Positions 8,332 through 14,684 of a stretch of 15,531 nucleotides of DNA are shown here, piece by piece (the first letter of the stretch is position 1; each line of letters opens with the position of its first letter). Location: assembly GCA_017444045.1 (NCBI GenBank), contig JAFSXO010000369.1, positions 1-15,531 on the forward strand, read 5' to 3'. The notes beneath the pieces were generated by a model. It saw only the letters and a list, made by a program, of their open reading frames with translations. It made no database searches and had not been told where the DNA came from. The position numbers and the translations under genes were made by a program. The stretch is from a bacterium. GTDB lineage: Bacteria > Vulcanimicrobiota > Xenobia > Xenobiales > Xenobiaceae.

Positions 8332-8505
8332 TCGTCCGCCAATGCCACTATGATTCTCCCACCATCTTTGGGCACGCCCTCTGCCGCTAACTTATAGCCA
8401 TTGCACTGATACCGCCCCGAGCTTAACTCAGAGGCGCCTTTTTTGGAGCTGGTTACGCACTGCTACCAGCCCGCCCGCTTCGCTAAGGTCGAATGTTTGA
8501 TTCAT
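8328..8505 (-). pseudogene. Possible small minus-strand gene broken by a one-base frameshift
   Basis: On the minus strand an ATG at 8505 opens a 25-residue frame (MNQTFDLSEAGGL...) that stops at 8428. The next frame, which has no start codon of its own, reads on as a protein-like stretch (ASELSSGRYQCNGYKL... to ALADD) and ends in TAG at 8330-8328. Removing one base from the A6 run (T6 at 8439-8444 on the plus strand) would fuse them into about 58 residues. The stop interlocks with the rlmK stop in a shared CTAG, a common arrangement for convergent genes. No good Shine-Dalgarno was seen and I recognise no family. It could be a decayed gene, a sequencing error in a homopolymer, or chance; the same T run also fits a terminator. 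Confidence 0.25.
8413..8444 (+). terminator. Possible rho-independent terminator after the secreted-protein/aroE/rlmK run
   Basis: CGCC (8413-8416) can pair with GGCG (8433-8436), and GAG with CTC closes a CTTAA loop inside, with unpaired bases between the two helices. Six T follow at 8439-8444. It lies 82 bases past the rlmK stop. The stem is imperfect, and the T run may instead belong to the proposed minus-strand small gene, so the call is tentative. Confidence 0.4.
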
Positions 8506-8560
8506 TGGCGACAGGAACATAAGACTCAGCATAGAAGTGTGTAATTTCTTATTTTATAGT

Positions 8561-8645
8561 ATGCGTCACTTTCTTTACGGAAAGCCTACAGAAAGTGTCC
8601 GGACATGCCTGCCGCGCTGTGCCCAGGCATGGCAATTGATGGAGG
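8561..8645 (+). promoter_or_regulatory. Structured leader and ribosome binding site of the aminotransferase/AAR-like operon
   Basis: Three dyads lie end to end just before the first gene of the operon. CACTTTCT (8567-8574) is the perfect complement of AGAAAGTG (8590-8597), with a 15-base loop. TGTCCGGACA (8596-8605) is a 10-bp palindrome. CATGCCTG (8604-8611) pairs with CAGGCATG (8624-8631) across a 12-base loop. The Shine-Dalgarno GGAGG follows at 8641-8645, 9 bases before a GTG start. Two 8-bp stems in 65 bases would fold in RNA and could regulate the operon; the palindrome could also be a DNA operator. They match no riboswitch class that I can name. AT-rich sequence at 8541-8562 may hold the -10 region. 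Confidence 0.45.
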
Positions 8646-8654
8646 TCGCCGAAG

Positions 8655-9914
8655 GTGCCTAAAGATAACAAAGAGATCGCTCGCGAAGTCGCGCGCCAGT
8701 ATCGCGATTACATAAATCCCGATTTAGCTAGGGTTATGCGCGTCACCGGTTTGGGAACCGTTGAAGATCACGCCAGCGGCTGTTTTGTCTGGGACAACGA
8801 GGGACGCCAATTCCTCGATATGGCTGGCGGTTATGGGGTATTCTGCTTAGGGCATTCACACCCCAAAATCATTGCGGCCGTAAAAGACCAGCTAGAGCGC
8901 ATGTCTCTGTCTTCCAAGGTATTCTTCAGCCAGCAGCAGGCTCAGCTTGCCCAGGAACTGGCCCGGATAACTCCCGGCGACTTACAGTATTCATTTTTCT
9001 GCAACAGCGGTACCGAAGCCGTTGAAGGCGCCTTAAAAATCGCCAGGCTGCGCACCAACCGCCCAGTTTTTGTCTGCACCGAAAAAGCCTTCCACGGCAA
9101 ATCCACCGGCGGATTAGCCGTATCCGGCCGTCCCAATTACCGCGAGCCCTTCGAGCCCCTCATGCCAGAAGTACGGCGCGTGCCCTTCGGCGATATAGAA
9201 GCCATGCGCGCTGTCGTAGATGAAGACGTGGCGGCCGTTATCATAGAGCCCGTCCAGGGCGAAGGCGGCATCAACGTAGCTCCCGACGGCTATCTGCCCG
9301 CCCTGCGCGAGATATGCACCGCCAAAGGCGCCCTGCTGATCGCCGATGAGGTGCAAACCGGTTTTGGACGCACCGGAGCCATGTTCGCTGTCGACCATTG
9401 GAATGTCGTTCCCGATATTATGACCGTGGCCAAAGCGCTGAGCGGCGGCATTATTCCCATAGGAGCGGTCATAGGCACCCGCGACGTATGGCAGGCGTTT
9501 AAAGGACGCCCGCTGATCCACACCTCCACATTTGGAGGCAGCCCGTTGGCCTGTGCGGCAGGACTAGCATCGATCCGCGTCATCGAAGAAGAAAACTTAG
9601 TGGAAAAGGCCCGCATCAGCGGAGAGTACTTCCTTGCGGAGCTGAAGAAGCTGGTCAGCGCCTATCCCGACATCTGTGCCGAAGCTCGCGGGCTGGGACT
9701 TATGCTGGGTATCGAGTTCACAGAGGAGAAATACGCAGGACTGATTATAGCGGAGCTTTCGCGGCAGAATATCATCGCCGTCTATACGCTCAATCAGCCT
9801 AAAGTTATCCGCTTCGAGCCCGAATTGGCCATAGAGCGCCAGCATTTAGACCGCACTATCGTTTGCTTAAAAGAAGCGCTGCAGAACGCCAGAGAATTTT
9901 TCGCCAACCGCTGA
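8655..9914 (+). CDS. Class III PLP-dependent aminotransferase, putrescine-aminotransferase-like
   Basis: Moves an amino group between an amine or amino acid and an aldehyde or keto acid, using pyridoxal phosphate. It has 419 residues. Key motifs are YSFFCNSGTEAVEGALKIAR (112-131, phosphate loop), AFHGKSTGG (145-153), EPVQGEGG (198-205), ADEVQTGFGRTG (230-241, with the PLP-pairing D231), the Schiff-base lysine K260 in TVAKALSGG, HTSTFGGSPLACAAG (289-303) and EARGLGLMLGIEF (343-355). Several blocks resemble E. coli putrescine aminotransferase (PatA/YgjG) more than ArgD, so the natural amino acceptor may be a non-acidic aldehyde. The start is GTG with GGAGG 9 bases upstream. It opens a four-gene run whose third gene makes aldehydes in its known relatives, so a fatty or other aldehyde is a reasonable candidate substrate (inference). 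Confidence 0.88.
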   Translation: MPKDNKEIAREVARQYRDYINPDLARVMRVTGLGTVEDHASGCFVWDNEGRQFLDMAGGYGVFCLGHSHPKIIAAVKDQLERMSLSSKVFFSQQQAQLAQELARITPGDLQYSFFCNSGTEAVEGALKIARLRTNRPVFVCTEKAFHGKSTGGLAVSGRPNYREPFEPLMPEVRRVPFGDIEAMRAVVDEDVAAVIIEPVQGEGGINVAPDGYLPALREICTAKGALLIADEVQTGFGRTGAMFAVDHWNVVPDIMTVAKALSGGIIPIGAVIGTRDVWQAFKGRPLIHTSTFGGSPLACAAGLASIRVIEEENLVEKARISGEYFLAELKKLVSAYPDICAEARGLGLMLGIEFTEEKYAGLIIAELSRQNIIAVYTLNQPKVIRFEPELAIERQHLDRTIVCLKEALQNAREFFANR

Positions 9915-9915
9915 C

Positions 9916-9951
9916 CGTGAAAAACAGCGCAGTTCACTGCCGCAGCTCACG
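9916..9951 (+). other. Possible intercistronic hairpin in the aminotransferase-SRPBCC gap
   Basis: Within the 58-base gap, CGTGA (9916-9920) can pair with TCACG (9947-9951). Inside it GCGCA (9927-9931) can pair with TGC-CGC (9938-9943) around a short loop, with one bulge. It lacks a T run, so it is not a terminator. It might set relative expression or protect an mRNA end. Confidence 0.25.
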
Positions 9952-9972
9952 AACAGACGGTCCGGAGGACAT

Positions 9973-10419
9973 ATGCCTTATATTGAAAAGAAACAGATAA
10001 TCAAAGCCCCTGTCGATGAAGTGTACAGAGTCGCCAGCAATATGGAGGAATACCCTGTTTTTATGCGCGACGTTCAGAGCGTGAAAATCGTTCAGCGCGG
10101 TCAGAATTCCACCGTTACGGACTGGGTTACCGACATCGACGGTACGGAGATTATGTGGAATGAAGAGGATCATTTCGATGCTTCAAGCCACCGAATCGAT
10201 TACAGGCTAATCGACGGCGATTTAGATAAATTCGAAGGCCAATGGCGCTTTGATGCCGTGCCAGAAGGCACAGAGGTTACGCTCACCTGCGATTTCGACT
10301 TTGGCATTCCGGAATTGGTCCATTTAATCGGCGATATTTTAGAGATTAAAGTCGGCGAGAACTGCGAAATGATGTTAGACGGCCTAAAAACTCAGCTTGA
10401 AGGACAGGGTAATAATTAG
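9973..10419 (+). CDS. SRPBCC/START-like protein (polyketide cyclase/COQ10 type)
   Basis: Small cytoplasmic protein of 148 residues with no signal peptide. The pattern is that of the SRPBCC (Bet v1-like) fold: an opening strand YIEKKQIIKAPVDEVYRVASNMEEYPVFM (residues 3-31), with the family's AP-x-x-x-VY and YP-x-F features. Alternating strands follow (FEGQWRFDAVPEGTEVTLTCDFDF, 87-110), then a long C-terminal helix (about 115-143). The fold makes a deep hydrophobic pocket and binds lipids, quinones or polyketides in characterised relatives such as Coq10. No catalytic residues can be named from sequence. The ATG has GGAGG at 9964-9968. Its stop TAG is followed at once by the next gene's GTG, so it is coupled to the AAR-like gene. 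A role in binding or presenting a hydrophobic intermediate to its neighbours is inferred from this placement. Confidence 0.82.
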   Translation: MPYIEKKQIIKAPVDEVYRVASNMEEYPVFMRDVQSVKIVQRGQNSTVTDWVTDIDGTEIMWNEEDHFDASSHRIDYRLIDGDLDKFEGQWRFDAVPEGTEVTLTCDFDFGIPELVHLIGDILEIKVGENCEMMLDGLKTQLEGQGNN

Positions 10420-11526
10420 GTGGATCGTTTCGGGTTTTTAATTCATCCGCTGGGGATGCGCGACATTGCCCGCCATCTTCCCAACGTGGCCGGCAAGCGT
10501 CTGCCTCTGGTTGAGAAGGTGCTGGAATGGACGCCTTCATATCACGCCTCTCACATTACCGGCATACGCTCGGAATACGACGGCACAGAGATTGAAGGGG
10601 ATTTTTATACGGTTCCCCTCTTTCCTCACCAGATTCTCAGCTTAGACCGCGACTTTGTGCTGGGCAAGATTATCGACGCCTGCAAGCTGGCCCAGGACCG
10701 CGGCGCCAAAATAGTCGGCCTGGGCGCTTATACCTCTGTCGTCGGCTCGGCCGGCATGGCGGTGGCCAATGCCATGGAATGCGCGGTAACCAGCGGAAAT
10801 TCGTACACAGTAGCCACAGCGATAGAAGGCGCCACGACCGTGGCCAAGCTGCTGGACATTTCCATCCCCGACGCGACCGTGGCTGTAGTTGGGGCAACTG
10901 GATCCATCGGCAATGTCTGTGCTAAGATTATCGCGGGCTTTGGAGTAAAAAAGCTCAATCTCATAGCCCGCAGCCAGCTGCGCCTGGAGAACTGCGCCAA
11001 AGAGCTTCACGAGCTGTTTCCCAAGCTGGAGCTAGAGGTCAGCACCAATATCCCCCAGGGGATACAGACTGCCGACATCATCATTTCCTGCACAGCCTCG
11101 GGCGGCGATATTCTGCAGCCCAGCTATTTCAAGCCTGGCTGTGTAATCTGCGATGTGGCCGTACCCCACGATGTGTGCCGCGAGGTGGCTCATCTGCGCC
11201 CTGACGTGCTGGTCATTGAAGGCGGAGTCGTAGAAGCTCCCGGACACGCGGAGTTCAATTTCGATTTCGGCTTCCCGGAAGGGATCTGCCTGGCCTGCAT
11301 GGCCGAAACCATGATACTGACTCTGGAAAAGCGTTTTGAGAATTTCAGCATCGGACGCGGCCTGCACATCGAGAAAGTTCAGGAGATCAGCGAGCTGGCC
11401 AAAAAGCACGGCTTCCATCTGTCTGGCTTCCGCGCGTTTGACGAGCCGGTTACCCAGGACCGCATCGAGCAGGTGCGCACCCTAGCCAGAGAGAGCCGCA
11501 TTAACCGGAAGGTTATTCAGCTATGA
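10420..11526 (+). CDS. Acyl-ACP reductase (AAR)-like dehydrogenase, COG5322 type
   Basis: The protein has 368 residues and aligns block by block with cyanobacterial long-chain acyl-ACP reductase, which reduces acyl-ACP or acyl-CoA to a fatty aldehyde with NADPH. Matching blocks, from memory of the Synechococcus enzyme, are an N-terminal GFLIHPLGMRDIARHLP, LGAYTSVV (102-108), TSGNSYT (124-130), the Rossmann loop TVAVVGATGSIGN (153-165), IEGGVVE (266-272), then LACMAET (291-297) and GRGLHIEKV (312-320). C293 falls where AAR has its acyl-thioester-forming cysteine (Cys294 in strain PCC 7942). The C-terminus is about 25 residues longer. The start is GTG, directly after the SRPBCC stop, with AAGGACAGGG upstream; its stop overlaps the next ATG by 4 bases. 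Automated pipelines may call it a shikimate or amino acid dehydrogenase, but AroE motifs are missing. The actual acyl substrate is unknown. Confidence 0.8.
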   Translation: MDRFGFLIHPLGMRDIARHLPNVAGKRLPLVEKVLEWTPSYHASHITGIRSEYDGTEIEGDFYTVPLFPHQILSLDRDFVLGKIIDACKLAQDRGAKIVGLGAYTSVVGSAGMAVANAMECAVTSGNSYTVATAIEGATTVAKLLDISIPDATVAVVGATGSIGNVCAKIIAGFGVKKLNLIARSQLRLENCAKELHELFPKLELEVSTNIPQGIQTADIIISCTASGGDILQPSYFKPGCVICDVAVPHDVCREVAHLRPDVLVIEGGVVEAPGHAEFNFDFGFPEGICLACMAETMILTLEKRFENFSIGRGLHIEKVQEISELAKKHGFHLSGFRAFDEPVTQDRIEQVRTLARESRINRKVIQL

Positions 11527-12431
11527 AAAGCGTTGTCAGTGTAAGCATTGGCTCTTCCGTGCGCGACCATGAGGCCAGCCTTGAGCTGCTCGGCGAGCAG
11601 TTCTCTATCTGCCGCCGCGGCACAGACGGAGATACCGCCAAGGCTATGAGCATACTTCACCAGCTCGACGGCCAGGTTGATGCCATAGGCTTGGGCGGAC
11701 TTGATATTTATCTGCGCTGCGGAAAAGATAAATACGCCCTGCGCGACGGAAAGATGATGATGGATTCCGTCAAAAAGACCCCTGTCGTCGACGGAAGCGG
11801 ACTTAAAGACACTCTGGAGCGCGTAACCATTAAGATGCTGGAAGCAGACGGCCGTATCCCCATAAAGGGACGCAAGGTGCTGCTGGTATGCGCGATGGAT
11901 CGCTTTGGCATGGCTGAGGCTATGATAAGCGCCGGAGCCAATATAATCTTTGGCGATATGATTTTTGCCATGGGCATAGACAAGCCCCTGCACTCCCTGC
12001 ATCAGCTTTCAGGCTATGTAAAGCGGCTTCTGCCCCATCTCAGCCAGCTTCCCATGAGCATGCTGTACCCTACCGGCAAAAAACAGATGGCTATTGAGCC
12101 CAGCGAGCTTACCGATCCTTATTACAGGGAGGCTGAGATTATTGCCGGCGATTTTCTGTATATCCGCCGCCATATGCCTAACCGATTGGACGGCAAGGTC
12201 ATTATAACCAATACCGTAACCGCGGCAGATGTGGAAGAGCTGCGCAGACGCGGCGTGGCCTGGCTGGTAACAACCACACCGGAGCTTCAGGGCCGCTCCT
12301 TTGGCACCAACGTTATGGAAGCGCTGTTTATATCGATATTGGGAAAGAAATGGGATGATGTCGTTCCCGAGGATTATTTAGCGCTTATAGAGCAGCTCGG
12401 CTTTAAGCCTAGGATCGAAAAACTGCAATAG
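11523..12431 (+). CDS. Conserved hypothetical protein linked to the AAR-like enzyme; function unassigned
   Basis: Soluble protein of 302 residues with no signal peptide or membrane segment. I cannot assign a function. I have a vague memory that similar Firmicutes proteins are auto-labelled quinate 5-dehydrogenase, but nothing here shows quinate chemistry. It looks alpha/beta. The N-terminal part holds VDAIGLGGLDIYL (52-64) and TPVVDGSGLKDTLER (86-100). A Rossmann-like strand and turn follows (GRKVLLVCAMDRFGMAEAMISAG, 116-138), then a C-terminal KVIITNTVTAADVEELRRRGV (225-245) and TTPELQGRSFGTNVMEA (251-267). The last two blocks look like conserved active or binding sites. The ATG overlaps the AAR-like stop as ATGA, so the two are tightly coupled. 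It is probably a partner or the next enzyme of the same process. No terminator is evident after it. Confidence 0.75.
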   Translation: MKSVVSVSIGSSVRDHEASLELLGEQFSICRRGTDGDTAKAMSILHQLDGQVDAIGLGGLDIYLRCGKDKYALRDGKMMMDSVKKTPVVDGSGLKDTLERVTIKMLEADGRIPIKGRKVLLVCAMDRFGMAEAMISAGANIIFGDMIFAMGIDKPLHSLHQLSGYVKRLLPHLSQLPMSMLYPTGKKQMAIEPSELTDPYYREAEIIAGDFLYIRRHMPNRLDGKVIITNTVTAADVEELRRRGVAWLVTTTPELQGRSFGTNVMEALFISILGKKWDDVVPEDYLALIEQLGFKPRIEKLQ

Positions 12432-12500
12432 CTGCATCCTATGCCGTTTGCTTGGCAGTAAGCTGACGATACAGCCCGCCGGCAGACACAGCCAGAGCAT

Positions 12501-12540
12501 TTAATATAATTAATATTTTATTATACATATTTATCGGAGG
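12501..12540 (+). promoter_or_regulatory. AT-rich promoter region and ribosome binding site of greA
   Basis: The last 40 bases of the 114-base gap before greA are strongly AT-rich in a GC-richer neighbourhood. They contain a consensus TATAAT (12505-12510) and a second TATACA (12522-12527). Neither has a good TTGACA-like -35 box at 16-18 bases. GGAGG at 12536-12540 lies 5 bases before the ATG. It suggests that greA starts a new transcript. Confidence 0.4.
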
Positions 12541-12545
12541 ACATT

Positions 12546-13082
12546 ATGGGCAAGAACAATGAAGTAACGGGAGCTGCTCACCAGGCCAGCACCAACGAGG
12601 TGAGACTGACCGAAGAAGGCAAAAACAGATACGAAAAAGAGCTGGAGATCCTGCGTACCGTAAGACGCCCCAAAGTGTCAGAGCGCATACGCACTGCCCG
12701 CGAATTCGGCGACATTTCGGAAAATGCCGAATATGAAAGCGCCAAGCAGGAGCAGGCCTTTGTCGAAGGCCGCATTACCGAGCTGGAAAAGCTGCTGAAA
12801 AATGCTATCATCATCAAAAGCAATGAAATTACCAATGATATGGTCGGATTTGAGACCATCGTTACCCTGCGCGATCTAACCCTCAATGAGGACATGCGCT
12901 TCAGCATTGTTCCCACGCGCGAGACCGATCCGCGCCACGGCAAGATTTCCAACGAATGCCCGGTAGGCAAGGCGATTATGGGCCATCATGTGGGAGACGA
13001 GGTTACCGTGCGCACCGAAGACGGTCCCTCGACCTGGAAAATCCTCAGCATCGAGATCAACAAAAAGGAAGAGCAGGAATAA
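12546..13082 (+). CDS. greA: Transcription elongation factor GreA
   Basis: Binds RNA polymerase through the secondary channel and stimulates cleavage of backtracked RNA. It has 178 residues, about 20 longer than typical GreA; the extra part is a polar N-terminal extension (1-17) before the coiled coil. The start is fixed by GGAGG 5 bases upstream, so the extension is likely real. The coiled-coil tip motif REFGDISENAEYESAKQEQ (52-70) has the acidic pair D56 and E59 (E. coli D41, E44) that positions catalytic magnesium. The C-terminal FKBP-like domain includes the NECPVGKAIMGHHVGDEVTV block (136-155). lysS follows 13 bases after the stop; greA-lysS adjacency is common in Firmicutes. Identity is certain. 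Confidence 0.97.
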   Translation: MGKNNEVTGAAHQASTNEVRLTEEGKNRYEKELEILRTVRRPKVSERIRTAREFGDISENAEYESAKQEQAFVEGRITELEKLLKNAIIIKSNEITNDMVGFETIVTLRDLTLNEDMRFSIVPTRETDPRHGKISNECPVGKAIMGHHVGDEVTVRTEDGPSTWKILSIEINKKEEQE

Positions 13083-13095
13083 AGGCAGCGTTACC

Positions 13096-14631
13096 ATGAC
13101 AGAAAACAACAGCCAAGCATCTGACAACGAGACTGTCAGCCTACAGGAAGAGAACGACCAGCGCCAGATGCGCAGCGAGCATTTGGCCGCTCTGTACGCC
13201 GCTCACCGCAATCCCTACGGAAAAGCCTTCGAGCGCACCTGCCCCATAGCCGATATAGCCGAAAAATACGGATACCTGCAGCCTGGCGAGGAGAAGGCTG
13301 ACGATATCATCAGCTTAGCCGGGCGCATCAGCAGCCGGCGCGGCCACGGCAAGATTATGTTTATGGATCTTCTCGACCGCAGCGGCCGCATACAGCTATA
13401 TTTTAAGATCAACACCCTGGGCGAAGACAATTACAAGATGCTGGAATTGCTTGACCTGATCGACATGGTGACCGTTACGGGCTATCCCTTCCGCACCAAA
13501 CGCGGAGAGCTGTCCCTGCACGTAACCGCCTGGGATATCGCCGCCAAAGCTCTGCAGCCACCGCCGGCCAAGTTCCACGGGCTTAAGGATGTCGAGGTGC
13601 GCTACCGCCAGCGCTACGCCGACCTGCTGTCCAACGCAGACGTGCGCGATGTTTTCATCAAGCGCAGCCGCATCATTTCCTCTATCCGCCGCTTCCTCGA
13701 CGGGCAGGGCTATCTCGAGGTTGAGACGCCCACTCTGTCTACAGTTGCAGGAGGAGCTGCCGCGCGCCCGTTTATCACCTTCCACAACGCGCTCAATACG
13801 GAGATGTATCTGCGCATAGCCACAGAGCTGCATCTGAAGCGCTGCATTGTCGGCGGACTTGAAAAGGTCTACGAAATCGGCCGCATTTTCCGCAATGAGG
13901 GCATCGACACCACCCATAACCCAGAGTTTACGACTATCGAGCTTTACGAAGCCTGGTCGGATTATGAGGGCATGATGCGCATAACCGAAGGCATCATCGA
14001 CAATGCCTGCAAAGAGGTTCTGGGCACCCATACCGTCTGCCTGAACGGCACTGAAATAAACCTAAAGCCTCCCTATGCGCGGCGGACAATGGACAGCCTG
14101 CTGCAGGAGTATGCGCACATTTCGATCGCCGAACTGCGCCAGCCCGGCAGAGCGCGCGAAAAAGCCGAAGAATTGGGCGTCAAGCTCGGAGACCGCGAAT
14201 TCACCCTGGCACACTATATCGACAAAGTGTTCGAAGCCGCCTGCGAAGAGCATCTCGTGCAGCCGACCTTTGTTATCGACTATCCCATCGAGCTGTCGCC
14301 TTTGGCCAAGCAGCGCGAGGACGATCCCAGCATGACCTACCGCTTCGAGCTGTTTGTCAACTGCAGCGAACTGGCCAACGCGTTTTCCGAGCTCAACGAT
14401 CCCCGCGAGCAGCTTAAGCGCTTTGAGGCTCAGCAGGCTCAGCGCGATCTCGATGACGAAGCTCACCCTATTGACATGGACTTTATCCGCGCTCTGGAAT
14501 ACGGAATGCCGCCCACAGGCGGTATGGGCATGGGCATCGACCGCCTGGTGATGCTGCTGACCGCCCAGGATTCGATACGCGACGTTCTGCTGTTCCCGAC
14601 CATGAAAACCGTTAAAAACGAAGGCAAATAG
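13096..14631 (+). CDS. lysS: Lysyl-tRNA synthetase, class II
   Basis: Charges tRNA-Lys with lysine in the cytoplasm. With the ATG at 13096 it has 511 residues, near the usual 490-510; AAAGG at 13081-13085 supports this start. An anticodon-binding OB fold occupies about 70-150 (ISLAGRISSRRGHGKIMFMD). Class II motif 1 is around FLDGQGYLEVETPTL (200-214). Motif 2 is RIFRNEGIDTTHNPEFT (263-279). Motif 3 is GGMGMGIDRLVMLLT (475-489). The lysine-pocket block NCSELANAFSELNDP (422-436) is present. The same frame stays open upstream to 12988, inside greA, but those 36 codons overlap greA and look non-coding. The N-terminal 24 residues are acidic and polar. It is probably co-transcribed with greA. Confidence 0.97.
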   Translation: MTENNSQASDNETVSLQEENDQRQMRSEHLAALYAAHRNPYGKAFERTCPIADIAEKYGYLQPGEEKADDIISLAGRISSRRGHGKIMFMDLLDRSGRIQLYFKINTLGEDNYKMLELLDLIDMVTVTGYPFRTKRGELSLHVTAWDIAAKALQPPPAKFHGLKDVEVRYRQRYADLLSNADVRDVFIKRSRIISSIRRFLDGQGYLEVETPTLSTVAGGAAARPFITFHNALNTEMYLRIATELHLKRCIVGGLEKVYEIGRIFRNEGIDTTHNPEFTTIELYEAWSDYEGMMRITEGIIDNACKEVLGTHTVCLNGTEINLKPPYARRTMDSLLQEYAHISIAELRQPGRAREKAEELGVKLGDREFTLAHYIDKVFEAACEEHLVQPTFVIDYPIELSPLAKQREDDPSMTYRFELFVNCSELANAFSELNDPREQLKRFEAQQAQRDLDDEAHPIDMDFIRALEYGMPPTGGMGMGIDRLVMLLTAQDSIRDVLLFPTMKTVKNEGK

Positions 14632-14662
14632 CGGATAGCGAACGCTTTTGCACAGCATAATA

Positions 14663-14677
14663 CCATAAGCTATGGAG
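14663..14677 (+). promoter_or_regulatory. Short hairpin overlapping the ribosome binding site of the TPR gene
   Basis: CCATA (14663-14667) and TATGG (14671-14675) form a 5-bp stem with an AGC loop that covers the start of the GGAG Shine-Dalgarno at 14674-14677, 7 bases before the ATG. It could partly mask the ribosome site. The stem is short and may be chance. Confidence 0.25.
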
Positions 14678-14684
14678 ATATTGT

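Noticed and set aside
8428..8450. Programmed ribosomal frameshift at the A6-G run of the minus-strand small frame
   Set aside because: The zero-frame codons are CAA AAA AGG, not the A AAA AAG phase needed for -1 slippage, and the shift needed is +1. A mutation or sequencing error is simpler.
8655..9914. Acetylornithine aminotransferase (argD)
   Set aside because: Several blocks match the putrescine aminotransferase group better, and no arginine biosynthesis gene is nearby. The exact substrate is left open.
10420..11526. Shikimate dehydrogenase as the identity of the AAR-like gene
   Set aside because: The AroE S-x-S-P, NVTVPYK and NTDG motifs are missing. The match to acyl-ACP reductase covers the whole length, including the catalytic Cys position.
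12988..13095. Upstream extension of the lysS frame to an ATG at 12988
   Set aside because: It overlaps greA out of frame for 95 bases, its residues are unlike any LysRS N-terminus, and the ATG at 13096 has a Shine-Dalgarno and gives the family's usual length.
14632..14684. Terminator between lysS and the TPR gene (AGCG-AA-CGCT then T4)
   Set aside because: The stem is only 4 bp with a 2-base loop and the T run is short, too weak to support termination.
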